A DNA stretch of 64,000 nucleotides from Legionella londiniensis (GTDB taxonomy: Bacteria; Pseudomonadota; Gammaproteobacteria; Legionellales; Legionellaceae). The notes under the pieces were generated by a model. The model searched no databases. It was not told the DNA's origin and saw only the letters and a program-made list of their open reading frames with translations. Location of the stretch: positions 359,503 through 423,502 of the forward strand of contig NZ_LNYK01000016.1 in NCBI RefSeq assembly GCF_001467825.1, given 5' to 3'. A program made the translations under genes and the position numbers. Position 1 is the stretch's first letter; each line of letters opens with the position of its first letter. This document shows, one piece after another, positions 45,870-55,647 of this stretch.

Positions 45870-46122
45870 TCTTGTGTTAAGATTCCTGCCAATTGCTGTT
45901 GATGTCGAAGCAGGCAAGATCTATCGCTGGTGCGGCTGCGGCAAGAGTCTTACCCAGCCTTTTTGCGATAGGGCCGATTGCAATCAATCCGTTGTTTTTC
46001 AAGCTGCGAATTCAGAGACCATTTACTTCTGCCGATGCAAGGAAACCAAAGATCCGCCCTTCTGCGATGGTTCGCACGCAAAAGTGATGTTTGAGTACCT
46101 TAAACAACATCATCATAAATAG
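45856..46122 (+). CDS. CDGSH iron-sulfur domain protein
   Basis: An 88-residue protein with two CDGSH-type motifs: CGCGKSLTQPFCDRADC and CRCKETKDPPFCDGSH. Each can hold a 2Fe-2S cluster with three Cys and one His; in the first the final His position is Asp-Cys, so it may be altered. The start is uncertain: TTG 45844, ATG 45856 or GTG 45874 (which has the best-spaced GGAGG) are all in frame. It overlaps the end of the thioredoxin-like gene, which suggests one operon, and precedes lipA, itself an iron-sulfur enzyme. Confidence 0.85.
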   Translation: MEEDDLVLRFLPIAVDVEAGKIYRWCGCGKSLTQPFCDRADCNQSVVFQAANSETIYFCRCKETKDPPFCDGSHAKVMFEYLKQHHHK

Positions 46123-46182
46123 CTTGATCTGAAAAGAATCATTTGGGATCATCATCGAAACTGAAGCAGTTAAATATCAAGC

Positions 46183-47166
46183 ATGAGCAAATTAACCGAT
46201 ATTCCAGTAATTGTTGAAAGCGGCCATAAGTACAAAACAAGCCAGGGCATTGTAGCTATTAAAGACGGCATCAAACATCAAAATACTGAAGAGCCCAGGC
46301 TTTCCAAGCCAAAATGGCTGCGGATAGTAAATCACACTTCTGCCAACTATTTAAAGGTAAAAGAACAGGTTAAAGAGCATCGGCTGGCGACCGTTTGTGA
46401 AGAAGCCAAATGTCCTAATATCGCTGAATGTTGGTCGCACGGCACAGCCACCATCATGCTGATGGGGGAGGTTTGTACCAGAGCATGCCGCTTTTGTTCA
46501 GTGGATACCGGAAACCCCCGGGGCTTGCTGGATGAAAAAGAGCCTGAAAATGCCGCTAAAACTGTGTCGCTTATGAATCTTGACTACGTGGTATTAACTT
46601 CAGTAAACCGTGATGATTTGCCTGATGGGGGAGCGAAACATTATGCGGATTCTATCCGTGCAATTAAGGCGCTTTGCCCACAAACAAAAGTAGAAGCCCT
46701 GACTCCTGATTTTCAGGGAAATCTCAAGGATGTCGCCATGCTCCTGGACAGCGGGGTTGATGTATTTGCGCAAAACGTGGAGACCGTTGAGCGCTTGACT
46801 CATCCCGTACGCGACAATCGGGCCGGATACTGGCAAACGCTAAGCGTTTTAAAATTTGCCAAAGAACACCGCCCTGATGTTTTGACCAAAACGAGCCTGA
46901 TGCTTGGGCTTGGCGAAACGGATGAAGAAATAATTCATACCATGGATGATTTGCGCGCCTCACATGTTGATATTTTGACACTGGGACAATATTTGCAACC
47001 AACTAAAAATCATCTGCCGGTAAAGCGTTATGTCACGCCCGAGCAATTTGCAAAATTTCGCGAAATAGGCCTTAAAAAAGGCTTTTTTGAAGTTGCCTCT
47101 GGTCCTTTGGTACGCTCAAGCTACCGTGCTGACCGCATATTCAAGCGAGACAATCTGGGCTTATAA
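46183..47166 (+). CDS. lipA: Lipoyl synthase
   Basis: LipA is a radical-SAM enzyme that inserts two sulfurs into octanoyl groups on the E2 and GcvH proteins. The 327 residues carry the auxiliary cluster motif [12 protein letters not shown] and the radical-SAM motif CTRACRFC, plus the C-terminal serine in [11 protein letters not shown] that binds the auxiliary cluster. Length is normal. The lipB partner is not adjacent here. It follows the CDGSH gene by 60 bp. Confidence 0.98.
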   Translation: MSKLTDIPVIVESGHKYKTSQGIVAIKDGIKHQNTEEPRLSKPKWLRIVNHTSANYLKVKEQVKEHRLATVCEEAKCPNIAECWSHGTATIMLMGEVCTRACRFCSVDTGNPRGLLDEKEPENAAKTVSLMNLDYVVLTSVNRDDLPDGGAKHYADSIRAIKALCPQTKVEALTPDFQGNLKDVAMLLDSGVDVFAQNVETVERLTHPVRDNRAGYWQTLSVLKFAKEHRPDVLTKTSLMLGLGETDEEIIHTMDDLRASHVDILTLGQYLQPTKNHLPVKRYVTPEQFAKFREIGLKKGFFEVASGPLVRSSYRADRIFKRDNLGL

Positions 47167-47190
47167 CAATTTTTTCTCAAGGAAGAACGA

Positions 47191-47241
47191 ATGATCACTT
47201 TGCGCAATTGGGTTTTCCCGATTATGGGGAATCATCAATAG
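47191..47241 (+). pseudogene. Possible 16-codon leftover ORF after lipA
   Basis: An ATG (47191) with a good AAGGAAG site encodes MITLRNWVFPIMGNHQ and then stops. It is just 24 bp past lipA. It may be the remaining start of a degraded gene or a chance ORF. No homology is recognised. Confidence 0.2.
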
Positions 47242-47303
47242 CCATAACCTGGCCGGTTTGTTTGCCTCACAGTATTGGCACGGTAACGCGGATAGTCCTG
47301 ATG

Positions 47304-48122
47304 TTATTTTTTTGCAAGCACCACATCAATGATATGGCTATCTTCAAAAGGAAAAGTGAAGATTTTGCTGAATAAGCGTTTCAGGCGCTGAAGAAGAAAA
47401 TTTTTAGGCAGCAAACGAATCGAGAGGCTATTTAAAAACCATGTACCTTCGATGCCAAATAAAGCCAGATCATCAATATTATTAAAAACAACAGGGATGA
47501 TAATACGCTCATGATCAATCACTTCAAACTGATGCTCTGCAAAAACCTGCATCAATTCTTCCTGTCCCGCAGCCACCGTTGTATTTTTTAGAATAGCCTT
47601 ATAATAATGCCCGACAATTCGGCTAAGCAGCGATTCATTGGCAATAAATTCAGCCAATTGTTTTTGTGCTAGAGGAAAAGAGTCATAGGTTGTGGTGATT
47701 AAAGAAAAATAACCATTCACTCTCGTGAGCAATTTAGCCTGTTTAAAGAGCGTGTTAATAGGAATATAGGCATTGATAAAGTGAGCAAGCACCAAATCTT
47801 GGCTGTGGTGGGGAAGGTAGTCGCTTGCTTCAGTGGCGCTTGCTTCTATTGTTTTTAAAGGCAAGAGGTTACGTGCGTGTTTTAACATTTCCGAGGAAAC
47901 ATCAATGCCTGTGAATTCAGCATCGCAAAGCAGCTCGCTTAATTTTTTTAGAAAGGCACCATTCCCAACGCCTAAATCTAAAACCTTGGCATGCGATTTT
48001 TGGGGAAGGGGGGTTTTTCTGATCTGCCCAATTGCGCATTCATGACTCTTGCTGATTGAGCCAAAACGATTGGCAACGGCATAATGACCGGCGATTTTAT
48101 CGTACATGGCCTTTATGGTCAT
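47304..48122 (-). CDS. Class I SAM-dependent methyltransferase
   Basis: A 272-residue cytosolic methyltransferase. The SAM site is AKVLDLGVGNGAFLKKL with the acidic motif II in FTGIDVSSEML. The C-terminal third is basic and hydrophobic (LLPKNFLLQRLKRLFSKIFTF) and could touch the membrane. Substrate is unknown. An alternative start is MYDKIAGHYAV (48107), a more usual opening for this family. It is divergent from the wbp-like operon. Confidence 0.82.
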   Translation of the reverse strand: MTIKAMYDKIAGHYAVANRFGSISKSHECAIGQIRKTPLPQKSHAKVLDLGVGNGAFLKKLSELLCDAEFTGIDVSSEMLKHARNLLPLKTIEASATEASDYLPHHSQDLVLAHFINAYIPINTLFKQAKLLTRVNGYFSLITTTYDSFPLAQKQLAEFIANESLLSRIVGHYYKAILKNTTVAAGQEELMQVFAEHQFEVIDHERIIIPVVFNNIDDLALFGIEGTWFLNSLSIRLLPKNFLLQRLKRLFSKIFTFPFEDSHIIDVVLAKK

Positions 48123-48329
48123 GCAGTTTTTCCAGGTTTGTTCATTCGCTGAGTATAACGTGTATTATGCTTAATGCGAATATCGTTATAATAAAAAAAT
48201 AATTTAGATTTTTATTATTTCATATTGGCTCAATCTTGACTAAGGCATTGATCAACAATTGTAACCAACGGCCTCTGTGTTTATAATAGCGCGATGTTTA
48301 TCAACCAGGACGGGTCAGCGGGAGTCCCT

Positions 48330-49439
48330 ATGCAATTCATTGATTTAAAAACCCAAACAAGCCGCATTGAAAGCGAGCTCGTGGCACGTTTTCAAAGTGT
48401 GTTGAACCATGGTGCCTATATTATGGGGCCTGAGGTGACGGAGCTTGAAGAGGCATTGGCCAAATTTACCGGCGTTGAGCATGCGCTGGCAGTTGCCAGC
48501 GGTACCGATGCCTTATTAATCGCCCTTATGGCGCTTGGCATAGGCGCCGGCGATGAAGTCATTACAACTCCCTTTAGTTTTTTTGCTACCGCTGAAGTAA
48601 TAGCGCTTTTGGGAGCTAAACCCGTATTTGTGGATATTGACCCAAATACCTATAACATCAATGCCGGCTTAATTGAAGCAGCGATTACTCCGAGAACCAA
48701 AGCAATCATGCCTGTGAGCCTCTATGGGCAATGTGCTGATTTTGATGCCATTAATGCAATTGCGGAACGGCATAATTTACCAGTTATTGAAGACGCAGCG
48801 CAAAGTTTTGGCGCGACATACAAAGGCCGAAAATCCTGCAGTTTGACAACCATTGGCTGCACAAGCTTTTTCCCCTCAAAGCCTCTGGGGTGTTTTGGCG
48901 ATGGCGGAGCCTGCTTTACCCATGATGCCGAGCTTGCAAAACGGATGAGTGAAATACGAACTCATGGACAATCAAAGCGTTATTGCCATACCCGCCTTGG
49001 CATTAATGGCCGCCTGGATACTTTGCAAGCTGCGGTCTTGTTGGAAAAGCTGGCCATTTTCCCTGAAGAAATTCAATTGCGCGAAAAGGTTGCCGAACGC
49101 TATGCAAGGCTGCTTCCTGCCGGTTTAAAAAAGCCTTTTATTGAGTCCCATAACACCAGCGTATTTGCTCAGTACACCATCGAAGTTTCTGACCGTGAGG
49201 TAGTGCAGCAAAAATTGCAGGAAAGAGACATTCCCACTGCGGTTCACTATCCAATTGGCCTGCATGAGCAGCCTGTTTTTAAGGAATTATATCCTGAGCC
49301 GCAAAGCTTCCCTGTGGCTGAAAAGGCTGCAAGCCGCGTGATGAGCATTCCCATGCATCCTTATTTGACATTAGAAGACCAGCAAAAAATATGCAAAGCA
49401 CTGGCTGAAGTGCTGATGAGAGAAGCGGAACCAGCTTAA
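48330..49439 (+). CDS. wbpE: DegT/DnrJ sugar aminotransferase (WbpE-like)
   Basis: A 369-residue PLP aminotransferase. WbpE-type enzymes aminate the 3-keto sugar made by WbpB to give UDP-GlcNAc(3NH2)A. Motifs: MQFIDLKTQTSRIE opening, VASGTDALLIALMALGI, VIEDAAQSFGA (PLP aspartate) and the Schiff-base lysine in FFPSKPLGCFGDGGA. The start at 48330 follows CGGGAG and is the usual opening. It leads a four-gene plus-strand operon with wbpA-, wbpB- and wbpD-like genes, which is what supports WbpE over other DegT enzymes. Confidence 0.88.
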   Translation: MQFIDLKTQTSRIESELVARFQSVLNHGAYIMGPEVTELEEALAKFTGVEHALAVASGTDALLIALMALGIGAGDEVITTPFSFFATAEVIALLGAKPVFVDIDPNTYNINAGLIEAAITPRTKAIMPVSLYGQCADFDAINAIAERHNLPVIEDAAQSFGATYKGRKSCSLTTIGCTSFFPSKPLGCFGDGGACFTHDAELAKRMSEIRTHGQSKRYCHTRLGINGRLDTLQAAVLLEKLAIFPEEIQLREKVAERYARLLPAGLKKPFIESHNTSVFAQYTIEVSDREVVQQKLQERDIPTAVHYPIGLHEQPVFKELYPEPQSFPVAEKAASRVMSIPMHPYLTLEDQQKICKALAEVLMREAEPA

Positions 49440-49496
49440 AACAGGATTTGCGCGCCTTGCGTCGCGTTCATTTTACATAAAAAATAAGGGAACATT

Positions 49497-50801
49497 ATGC
49501 TAAATAGCTTCATCGAAAAAGTTAATAATAAAGAAGCCATTATTTGTATTGTCGGGTTGGGATATGTAGGTTTGCCGCTCATGCTGCGCTTTGCCGATGT
49601 TGGTTATCGGGTTATCGGCATTGATGTGGATGAGCAAAAAAATGCATCCTTAAATCAAGGCAAATCCTATATCCAACATATTCCCTCAAGTGAAATTGCA
49701 AAAGTAAAAGGAAGAATCCATGCCACTTCCGACTTCTCTAAAAGCTTTGATGCAGATGCGGTCATTCTTTGCGTACCGACTCCTTTAAACAAATATCGCG
49801 AGCCTGATTTAACTTATGTCCTGCAGACTATGGATTCTCTGCTTCCCCATATCCGCAAAGGGCAGCTGATTTCCCTTGAAAGCACAACCTATCCCGGGAC
49901 GACTGAAGAAGAATTAAAGCCGCGTATAGAAAGTACTGGCCTGACCATCGGTGAAGATGTTTTTCTTGTTTACTCCCCTGAACGCGAAGACCCGGGTAAT
50001 GCGCACTATACAACGGCAACTATCCCCAAGGTTTGTGGCGGTGATACCCCTAATTGCGCTAAAGCAGGTCATATTTTATATTCCGCTATTATTGAAAAAG
50101 TGGTTAAGGTATCTTCGGCCAAAGTCGCTGAAATGACCAAGCTTTTGGAAAACATTCATCGCTCAGTCAACATCGGTCTTGTCAATGAGATGAAAATTCT
50201 GGCCGATAAAATGGGCATTGATATTTATGAAGTAATCGATGCGGCAGCGACCAAGCCTTTTGGCTTTGTTCCCTATTATCCGGGGCCTGGAATTGGCGGG
50301 CATTGTATTCCTATTGATCCATTTTATCTTACCTGGAAAGCACGTGAATATGGCCTGCATACCCGCTTTATCGAATTAGCCGGCGAAATCAATAGCGCCA
50401 TGCCCCACTGGGTGGTCAATAAGGTAAGTGATGCGCTCAACAAGAGAGAGCTTGCCATCAAAAACAGTAAAATTTTAATTCTTGGCATCGCATACAAGCG
50501 GGATGTGGATGATATGCGCGAATCGCCATCAATTGAGATCATGGAGCTTTTGCAGGAAAAGGGTGCTAAAGTCGCTTATTCTGATCCGCACGTGCCTTTT
50601 TTCCCAGCCATGCGCGTGCACCATTTTGACTTGCACAGTGTATCTCTTACAGCAGAAGAATTACGCAATTATGACTGCGTAATCTTGGCCACAGCGCATC
50701 GGGCTTTTGACTATTCCCTCATTGCGGCAAATGCAAATCTTATTGTTGATACCAGAGGTGCATTTAAGCAGTTTAAACAGGACAATATTGTGAGTGCCTA
50801 A
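49497..50801 (+). CDS. wbpA: UDP-N-acetylglucosamine 6-dehydrogenase (WbpA-like)
   Basis: A 434-residue NAD-dependent nucleotide-sugar dehydrogenase that would oxidise UDP-GlcNAc to UDP-GlcNAcA. The Rossmann site is [17 protein letters not shown], and the catalytic cysteine is in [20 protein letters not shown] is also typical of the WbpA/WecC branch. It begins an AGGG site 57 bp after wbpE and ends 1 bp before the ATG of the wbpB-like gene. WecC-like or UDP-ManNAc enzymes share these motifs, but the gene order favours WbpA. Confidence 0.92.
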   Translation: MLNSFIEKVNNKEAIICIVGLGYVGLPLMLRFADVGYRVIGIDVDEQKNASLNQGKSYIQHIPSSEIAKVKGRIHATSDFSKSFDADAVILCVPTPLNKYREPDLTYVLQTMDSLLPHIRKGQLISLESTTYPGTTEEELKPRIESTGLTIGEDVFLVYSPEREDPGNAHYTTATIPKVCGGDTPNCAKAGHILYSAIIEKVVKVSSAKVAEMTKLLENIHRSVNIGLVNEMKILADKMGIDIYEVIDAAATKPFGFVPYYPGPGIGGHCIPIDPFYLTWKAREYGLHTRFIELAGEINSAMPHWVVNKVSDALNKRELAIKNSKILILGIAYKRDVDDMRESPSIEIMELLQEKGAKVAYSDPHVPFFPAMRVHHFDLHSVSLTAEELRNYDCVILATAHRAFDYSLIAANANLIVDTRGAFKQFKQDNIVSA

Positions 50802-50802
50802 G

Positions 50803-51867
50803 ATGAATAAGACCCCCTGGATTATTAAAGACAGAACAATCAATATTGCATTGGTAGGCTGCGGGCGCATTTCCAAAAATCATCTGCAGGCCATAGAGCA
50901 GCATAAAAACCGCCTAAACCTGACCGCTGTATGCGACACGGACAGGGAAGCCTTACGAAAAGCAGCAGATGAATATGGCGTTGATGCTTATAGCAACCTT
51001 GATGAGATGCTTCGCTTTGTCAATGCTGATATCGTGACCGTATGTACGCCAAGCGGGCTTCATCCCATACAAACAATGAAGATTGCAGAATCCGGACGCC
51101 ATGTGATCACTGAAAAGCCTATGGCGACGCGTTGGCAGGACGGGCTTAACATGGTCAATGCCTGTGATGAAGCGGGTGTTCGTCTTTTTGTGGTAAAGCA
51201 AAACCGCATGAATGCAACGCTAAAACTTTTAAAAAATGCGATTGATGAAGGACGCTTTGGGCGCATTTATATGGCCAATATCAATGTGTTCTGGACAAGG
51301 CCACAGGATTATTATGACCAAGGCGGCGGTTGGCGTGGTACCTGGGAGCTGGATGGCGGCGCCTTTATGAATCAGGCCAGCCATTATATTGATTTAATTC
51401 ACTGGCTTTTAGGCCCGGTACAATCCGTTCAGGCCATGATGGGAACTCTAGCAAGAAAAATTCAGGCAGAAGATTCAGGCGTTTTAAACATCCGCTGGCG
51501 AAATGGCGCTATGGGATCTGTGAGTGTCACCATGCTGACTTATCCTAAAAATTTTGAAGGCTCAATTACCATCCTCGGTGAAAAAGGCACGGTTAGAGTC
51601 GGCGGTTTGGCAGTTAATGAGATTCAGCACTGGGAATTTGCCGACAAGCGCCCCGAAGATGAGCAAATTCAAAATGCCAGTTATGAGACAACTTCTGTAT
51701 ACGGGTTTGGCCATCCGCTCTATTACGATAATGTCATCAACTGCCTGCAAGGCAAGGAAACCGCTCTGGTTGACGGCCGCGAAGGATTAACCTCGCTGGA
51801 GCTTCTGATTGCCGCCTATCGCGCCGCTCGCGATAACCAGACTGTGCATTTACCTTTGGAGTTATAA
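50803..51867 (+). CDS. wbpB: Gfo/Idh/MocA sugar oxidoreductase (WbpB-like)
   Basis: A 354-residue NAD-dependent dehydrogenase that would oxidise C3 of UDP-GlcNAcA. Motifs: [17 protein letters not shown] at the NAD site and EKPMATRW with the catalytic lysine. [15 protein letters not shown] and [11 protein letters not shown] contain the conserved active-site aspartate and histidine. The ATG lies 1 bp after the wbpA stop, and its own stop is 1 bp before the wbpD ATG, so the operon is very compact. Confidence 0.9.
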   Translation: MNKTPWIIKDRTINIALVGCGRISKNHLQAIEQHKNRLNLTAVCDTDREALRKAADEYGVDAYSNLDEMLRFVNADIVTVCTPSGLHPIQTMKIAESGRHVITEKPMATRWQDGLNMVNACDEAGVRLFVVKQNRMNATLKLLKNAIDEGRFGRIYMANINVFWTRPQDYYDQGGGWRGTWELDGGAFMNQASHYIDLIHWLLGPVQSVQAMMGTLARKIQAEDSGVLNIRWRNGAMGSVSVTMLTYPKNFEGSITILGEKGTVRVGGLAVNEIQHWEFADKRPEDEQIQNASYETTSVYGFGHPLYYDNVINCLQGKETALVDGREGLTSLELLIAAYRAARDNQTVHLPLEL

Positions 51868-51868
51868 G

Positions 51869-52447
51869 ATGACATCATACCAGGCACACGAATCAGCTAT
51901 CATCGATGCGGGTGCGCAAATAGGGCAGGGCACGCGCATTTGGCACTGGGTGCATGTGAGCAGTGGGGCGAAAATTGGTGAGCGTTGCAGTTTGGGACAG
52001 AATGTGTACGTCGGTAACCGGGTGGTGATCGGCAATAATGTGAAAATTCAAAATAATGTTTCGGTTTATGATAACGTTACTTTGGAAGATGATGTGTTCT
52101 GCGGCCCAAGCATGGTATTTACCAATGTATACAATCCGCGCTCTGCAGTATCCCGCAAAGACGAGTACCGAAATACGCTTGTCAAGCAAGGTGCGACGCT
52201 GGGTGCAAATTGTACGATTGTTTGCGGTATCACCATCGGCAAATATGCGTTTATTGGCGCAGGTGCTGTGGTTAATCGCGATGTGCCTGATTATGCGCTC
52301 ATGGTTGGCGTGCCGGCACGGCAAATCGGCTGGATGAGTGAATTTGGCGAACAGTTGGATTTGCCGTTACAAGGCATTGCTGAAACAGTTTGTACTCATA
52401 CAGGGTTAAAATATAAGCTGAATCAGCAGCAGATAATACGTGAATAA
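51869..52447 (+). CDS. wbpD: N-acetyltransferase (WbpD-like, hexapeptide)
   Basis: A 192-residue left-handed beta-helix acetyltransferase. It would acetylate the 3-amino group of UDP-GlcNAc(3NH2)A. Hexapeptide repeats run from about 10 to 155: [41 protein letters not shown], and [15 protein letters not shown] near the acceptor histidine region. The start at 51869 is preceded by TTTGGAG and removes a leading extension. It ends the operon, with a strong terminator 146 bp later. Confidence 0.9.
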   Translation: MTSYQAHESAIIDAGAQIGQGTRIWHWVHVSSGAKIGERCSLGQNVYVGNRVVIGNNVKIQNNVSVYDNVTLEDDVFCGPSMVFTNVYNPRSAVSRKDEYRNTLVKQGATLGANCTIVCGITIGKYAFIGAGAVVNRDVPDYALMVGVPARQIGWMSEFGEQLDLPLQGIAETVCTHTGLKYKLNQQQIIRE

Positions 52448-52505
52448 GCGGCTTTGCTGGCATTAGTGCAGCCTACGCATAATGCGGGAACCAGAAAGCA
52501 AAAAT

Positions 52506-52533
52506 CCCAGATTACGACTTCGTCTAATCTGGG
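52506..52533. repeat. REP-like palindrome, copy 4
   Basis: CCCAGATTA, CGACTTCGTC, TAATCTGGG is a perfect palindrome. Compared with copy 3 (21286-21311) the arms differ by G-C to A-T swaps on both sides, so base pairing is kept. It lies between wbpD and the terminator at 52593. Confidence 0.7.
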
Positions 52534-52592
52534 TTACTGATCTATTACGTGCTGGGCAACATTCTCTGGATTTTGTAATACTATCAAACAAT

Positions 52593-52630
52593 AATCCTCC
52601 CTATATTTATAAAGGGGGGATTAAGTTTTT
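52593..52630. terminator. Rho-independent terminator between convergent operons
   Basis: AATCCTCCCT (52593-52602) pairs with AGGGGGGATT (52613-52622), with one G-T wobble, and is followed by a T-run (AAGTTTTT). It serves the wbp-like operon on the plus strand and may also act in the opposite direction. Confidence 0.85.
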
Positions 52631-52652
52631 AAACCAGTGACAAGTGCAGTGA

Positions 52653-54194
52653 CTAAGCATTACTTATTTTTATTTGCCCAGTAAACTTTCCAAAAACACC
52701 CTTGCCCAAATATATTTCATATTCTGGGATATCTTTAAGTATTTTGGGATCAATTGAAGTTGATGCAATTTTCTTCCCATCTTGCCAGATGGCCATCTCA
52801 TTCCCCTGGGCAACAAATTTAAGCTTAACAGGCTCATCTTTCCAAACAAACCCACCTACTATGCTACCTGGCATCTTTAGCCGGTGGAGTGCTCCGTATT
52901 CATCACGTTTACTTTTGCTTATTAAGCTAAATTTATATTTATCAATTGTATTTTCCCCAGTTTTCCAGGAAGTACCCATGAGCAGGCTATCCCCAAAGGG
53001 AATCATTGACGTAATTCTCTGGCCAAGCTGGTTACGTGTTGCTCCACTTGCGCTAGCTTCTTGCTCATAGGGATGAATTGGATTCATGGTCACTGAAGGT
53101 GATTTAAAAAGGCGGCCCATTGCTATCCATTTATTGGTATCGGGATCAAGGCGCCATAATTCAGCCCAAGGCCATACGCCTGCAAAAAGTTCGCCGCGAT
53201 AAATTGCAGTTGTTTGTAATTCTCTGGCGCTAGGTGATGCATTTTCCGGAACTGGAGGCCAATTTTGGTGCGTGATAATATTTTTGCCATCATATTCAAG
53301 TAAAAAACCGCTTGGATATTGTCCCATCAGAAGGCGGTTATTATAGGTAATCATGGAGTATACTTGATAACTATTACCATCAGGATTTCGCAGGATTTTC
53401 CATTTTTTATTCTTAAATGAATAAATTCCGCCAGTGTTGGTGCACGCCACCACTTCACTATTTAATTGCCCATTACTGTAAATCAGTGAAAATCTCTTTG
53501 TGTTTAATGTAATTGCGCGTTCAATGCTGGGAAGAGATTCTGAATAGGGAGTCCAAGGAATGGCAATGAGCGAGGCATTTTTCTTTGAATGACGAGAAAG
53601 AAAAATATGTCCCTGAGCGTAGTATGAAAATTTGTATTCTTCATCATTTTTCTTAGACTCAGAGAGATCGAGGATAATTTTTTCATCATACAGTAACTTG
53701 TCATCTTGGAATGTAAGCGTTTTCCCTCTTAGGGTATAGATATTGTTCGATCCCTGCCTTAGATGTGTTTGTTCATCCACCCACGATTTACTTTTTTTAT
53801 CAAATACAAGATCATCATGTTGAAAATATGCCATGCGAAGGTTGTTATTGATGCTATATAAATAACTCTGGGCATACATGTTTGAAGGCCTTGGAAAAGT
53901 TGAGAGTTTATGCTGCTTTTTAAATTTTTGAGTCCGTATAAAAAACTGCATTTGATACCGATCATTCTGAAAACGTGTATTATAGGTTGCCGGAAAACCT
54001 GCGCCGAACAGCAACTTGCCAGTTTTGACATCCCGCGCTTCAAAAAACGTGCCGAAATTTTGACCGAGATCCTGGCCAAAATTAACATCTACTTCAACAG
54101 TAATTTTATTAGAGCTTTGTGTGGATTCAATGTTATGACTAAAAGAAAGAACAGGGCTAAATATGAGACATATCGGTAATATTATTTTTTTCAT
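52653..54194 (-). CDS. Exported protein of unknown function, possible beta-propeller
   Basis: A 513-residue protein with a signal peptide (MKKIILPICLIFSPVLSFS). The middle holds repeated short aromatic/Gly segments such as VWPWAELWRLDPDTNKWIAM and TNTGGIYSFKNKKWKIL, which suggest a beta-propeller of about six or seven blades. The C-terminal 100 residues read like a separate beta domain, with LKFVAQGNEMAIWQDGKKIA typical of a laminin-G-like fold. No catalytic motif is recognised. It lies 188 bp downstream of the ATP-grasp gene, past a hairpin, so it may be a separate unit of the cluster. Confidence 0.75.
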   Translation of the reverse strand: MKKIILPICLIFSPVLSFSHNIESTQSSNKITVEVDVNFGQDLGQNFGTFFEARDVKTGKLLFGAGFPATYNTRFQNDRYQMQFFIRTQKFKKQHKLSTFPRPSNMYAQSYLYSINNNLRMAYFQHDDLVFDKKSKSWVDEQTHLRQGSNNIYTLRGKTLTFQDDKLLYDEKIILDLSESKKNDEEYKFSYYAQGHIFLSRHSKKNASLIAIPWTPYSESLPSIERAITLNTKRFSLIYSNGQLNSEVVACTNTGGIYSFKNKKWKILRNPDGNSYQVYSMITYNNRLLMGQYPSGFLLEYDGKNIITHQNWPPVPENASPSARELQTTAIYRGELFAGVWPWAELWRLDPDTNKWIAMGRLFKSPSVTMNPIHPYEQEASASGATRNQLGQRITSMIPFGDSLLMGTSWKTGENTIDKYKFSLISKSKRDEYGALHRLKMPGSIVGGFVWKDEPVKLKFVAQGNEMAIWQDGKKIASTSIDPKILKDIPEYEIYLGKGVFGKFTGQIKISNA

Positions 54195-54255
54195 ATTTCC
54201 TTAACTCCATGGTGAAAAATCCAAATTGATTATTCAATACTAAATCATTCATATC

Positions 54256-54298
54256 GCGAAGGCTGGAATCCATAGCTCAGCTTCATTCCACACTTCGC
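54256..54298. repeat. Interrupted hairpin
   Basis: GCGAA and TTCGC (outer) and GGAAT and ATTCC (inner) pair exactly, separated by 4-base bulges on each side. It lies between the exported-protein gene and the ATP-grasp gene. It could be a terminator for the latter or part of a repeat family. Confidence 0.45.
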
Positions 54299-54382
54299 TA
54301 AAGATGGATTCTCGCAGGGGCGACAAAATGGAGAGCATCAGGGTTTACCTGGGTTTGAGACAAACTGCCTTATAGCGCAAAT

Positions 54383-55555
54383 TCAATTAGCTTTTTCCAA
54401 AATGATACCAATTAAATGCCTTAGATCCCCGGATCGTATATTTGTGCAAACTCTTGATGCGTTGTAATTATTAAAACTTTTTTTAATCCTTTGAAGAATT
54501 CTGTCAAAAGAAAATGGCTGTAAAAACCAGGCTGCCATGCACTCCGGGAACATCCACTTGTATAATAGATTTTTTTCATACTCAGTTTTTTCAGTGAAAG
54601 CTTTGTCCAATACAAATAAATCAATCATAGCTTGGGGAAGATTCATGCCTGCCTCAACGGTTAATCGTGTTGTTCCCCATATTTTGGGGTTGATTTCAAG
54701 CAAATAGTACTGGTTGTCCTTTGTTTTAATAAAATCAAAAAGAGCAGGCCCATTCCATTTGAGTTCCCTAATTAAGCCCTTGGCATATTCCATCATTTCT
54801 GGTTCATACGTGGTCAGGTTGATGATGCCGCCGCCGCCAAAATCCCGAAGCGTCATCACGCGCTGTTGGCTCAGCATCATGGCTGGTTTTCCCTCGTATG
54901 CGCAGAGGGCAACATCATGCAAACTGCCCTGGATGACTTCTTGAATAATGTATGGCTCATGAATATCAGAGCCTGGATCTTGAAAGCCAGTTAATTTATC
55001 AATTGAGGCTTGAAATTCACTGATTGTATTAAAAAATAAAACTCCATGAGACGCGTAGGAAATTCTCGGTTTTGCAATTATTGGAAAGCTCAGTTGTTTA
55101 ATTTCTTCGATGGTTTCAGGTTTGTTTGCAAATAAAACGGTTTTAGGAACTGGTATACCTATTTTTTTACATAAATTGTAAGTTTCCCATTTGTCTGTTA
55201 ATTGGCTGAATGTGTCATAATCCTCTACAAGAATTCTGGCTTTAACTTGGTTTTGCAAGTCTTTTTTAAAATAGGAAAGATAATTTGTCGCAGTTGTACC
55301 GGTGGGGAAAATGGCATCAATTTTGTGCCGGTTACAAATTTTAATTAAATCTTGAAAAAATTGGTTCTTGTCTTCCGCGGGATTGGCATATTCTTCTATC
55401 TGGGAGAGCCGTTTGCTGTAAAATAGATTTTTTTGCATCCATTTTCGGTAACCTTTGCTGTGGTTCACACCGCCTATAATGGTATAACTGGAATCAATAC
55501 TGTTAATGACAGCAAGGGCATTACGACTAAAGCAGTTTAAAATTAAAATTTTCAT
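54383..55555 (-). CDS. ATP-grasp ligase, paralogue 1
   Basis: A 390-residue cytosolic carboxylate-amine ligase fold. After an N-terminal pre-ATP-grasp domain (MKILILNCFSRNALAVIN) the ATP site appears: FPIIAKPRISYASHGV, then the metal site ALFDFIKTKDNQYYLLEINPKIWGT, in which Glu and Asn hold Mg. LTTYEPEMMEYAKGL resembles the second ATP-grasp in the cluster (NITTHNPSLAKLSKRL). The substrate is unknown. It would activate an acid as acyl-phosphate and join it to an amine or thiol. It is last in the minus-strand unit after the transglutaminase-like gene. Confidence 0.85.
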   Translation of the reverse strand: MKILILNCFSRNALAVINSIDSSYTIIGGVNHSKGYRKWMQKNLFYSKRLSQIEEYANPAEDKNQFFQDLIKICNRHKIDAIFPTGTTATNYLSYFKKDLQNQVKARILVEDYDTFSQLTDKWETYNLCKKIGIPVPKTVLFANKPETIEEIKQLSFPIIAKPRISYASHGVLFFNTISEFQASIDKLTGFQDPGSDIHEPYIIQEVIQGSLHDVALCAYEGKPAMMLSQQRVMTLRDFGGGGIINLTTYEPEMMEYAKGLIRELKWNGPALFDFIKTKDNQYYLLEINPKIWGTTRLTVEAGMNLPQAMIDLFVLDKAFTEKTEYEKNLLYKWMFPECMAAWFLQPFSFDRILQRIKKSFNNYNASRVCTNIRSGDLRHLIGIILEKAN

Positions 55556-55647
55556 GATGTCCCTTTTCGTAGTTTTGCAGGTATTTTAGGTAAAATTTCG
55601 TTTGGTTTTTCAAACAGGCTGTTGTATTAATTGTTTAATGCTTAGAT

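Noticed and set aside
51893..52324. 143-residue minus-strand frame opposite wbpD
   Set aside because: It mirrors the hexapeptide-repeat codons of the real gene.
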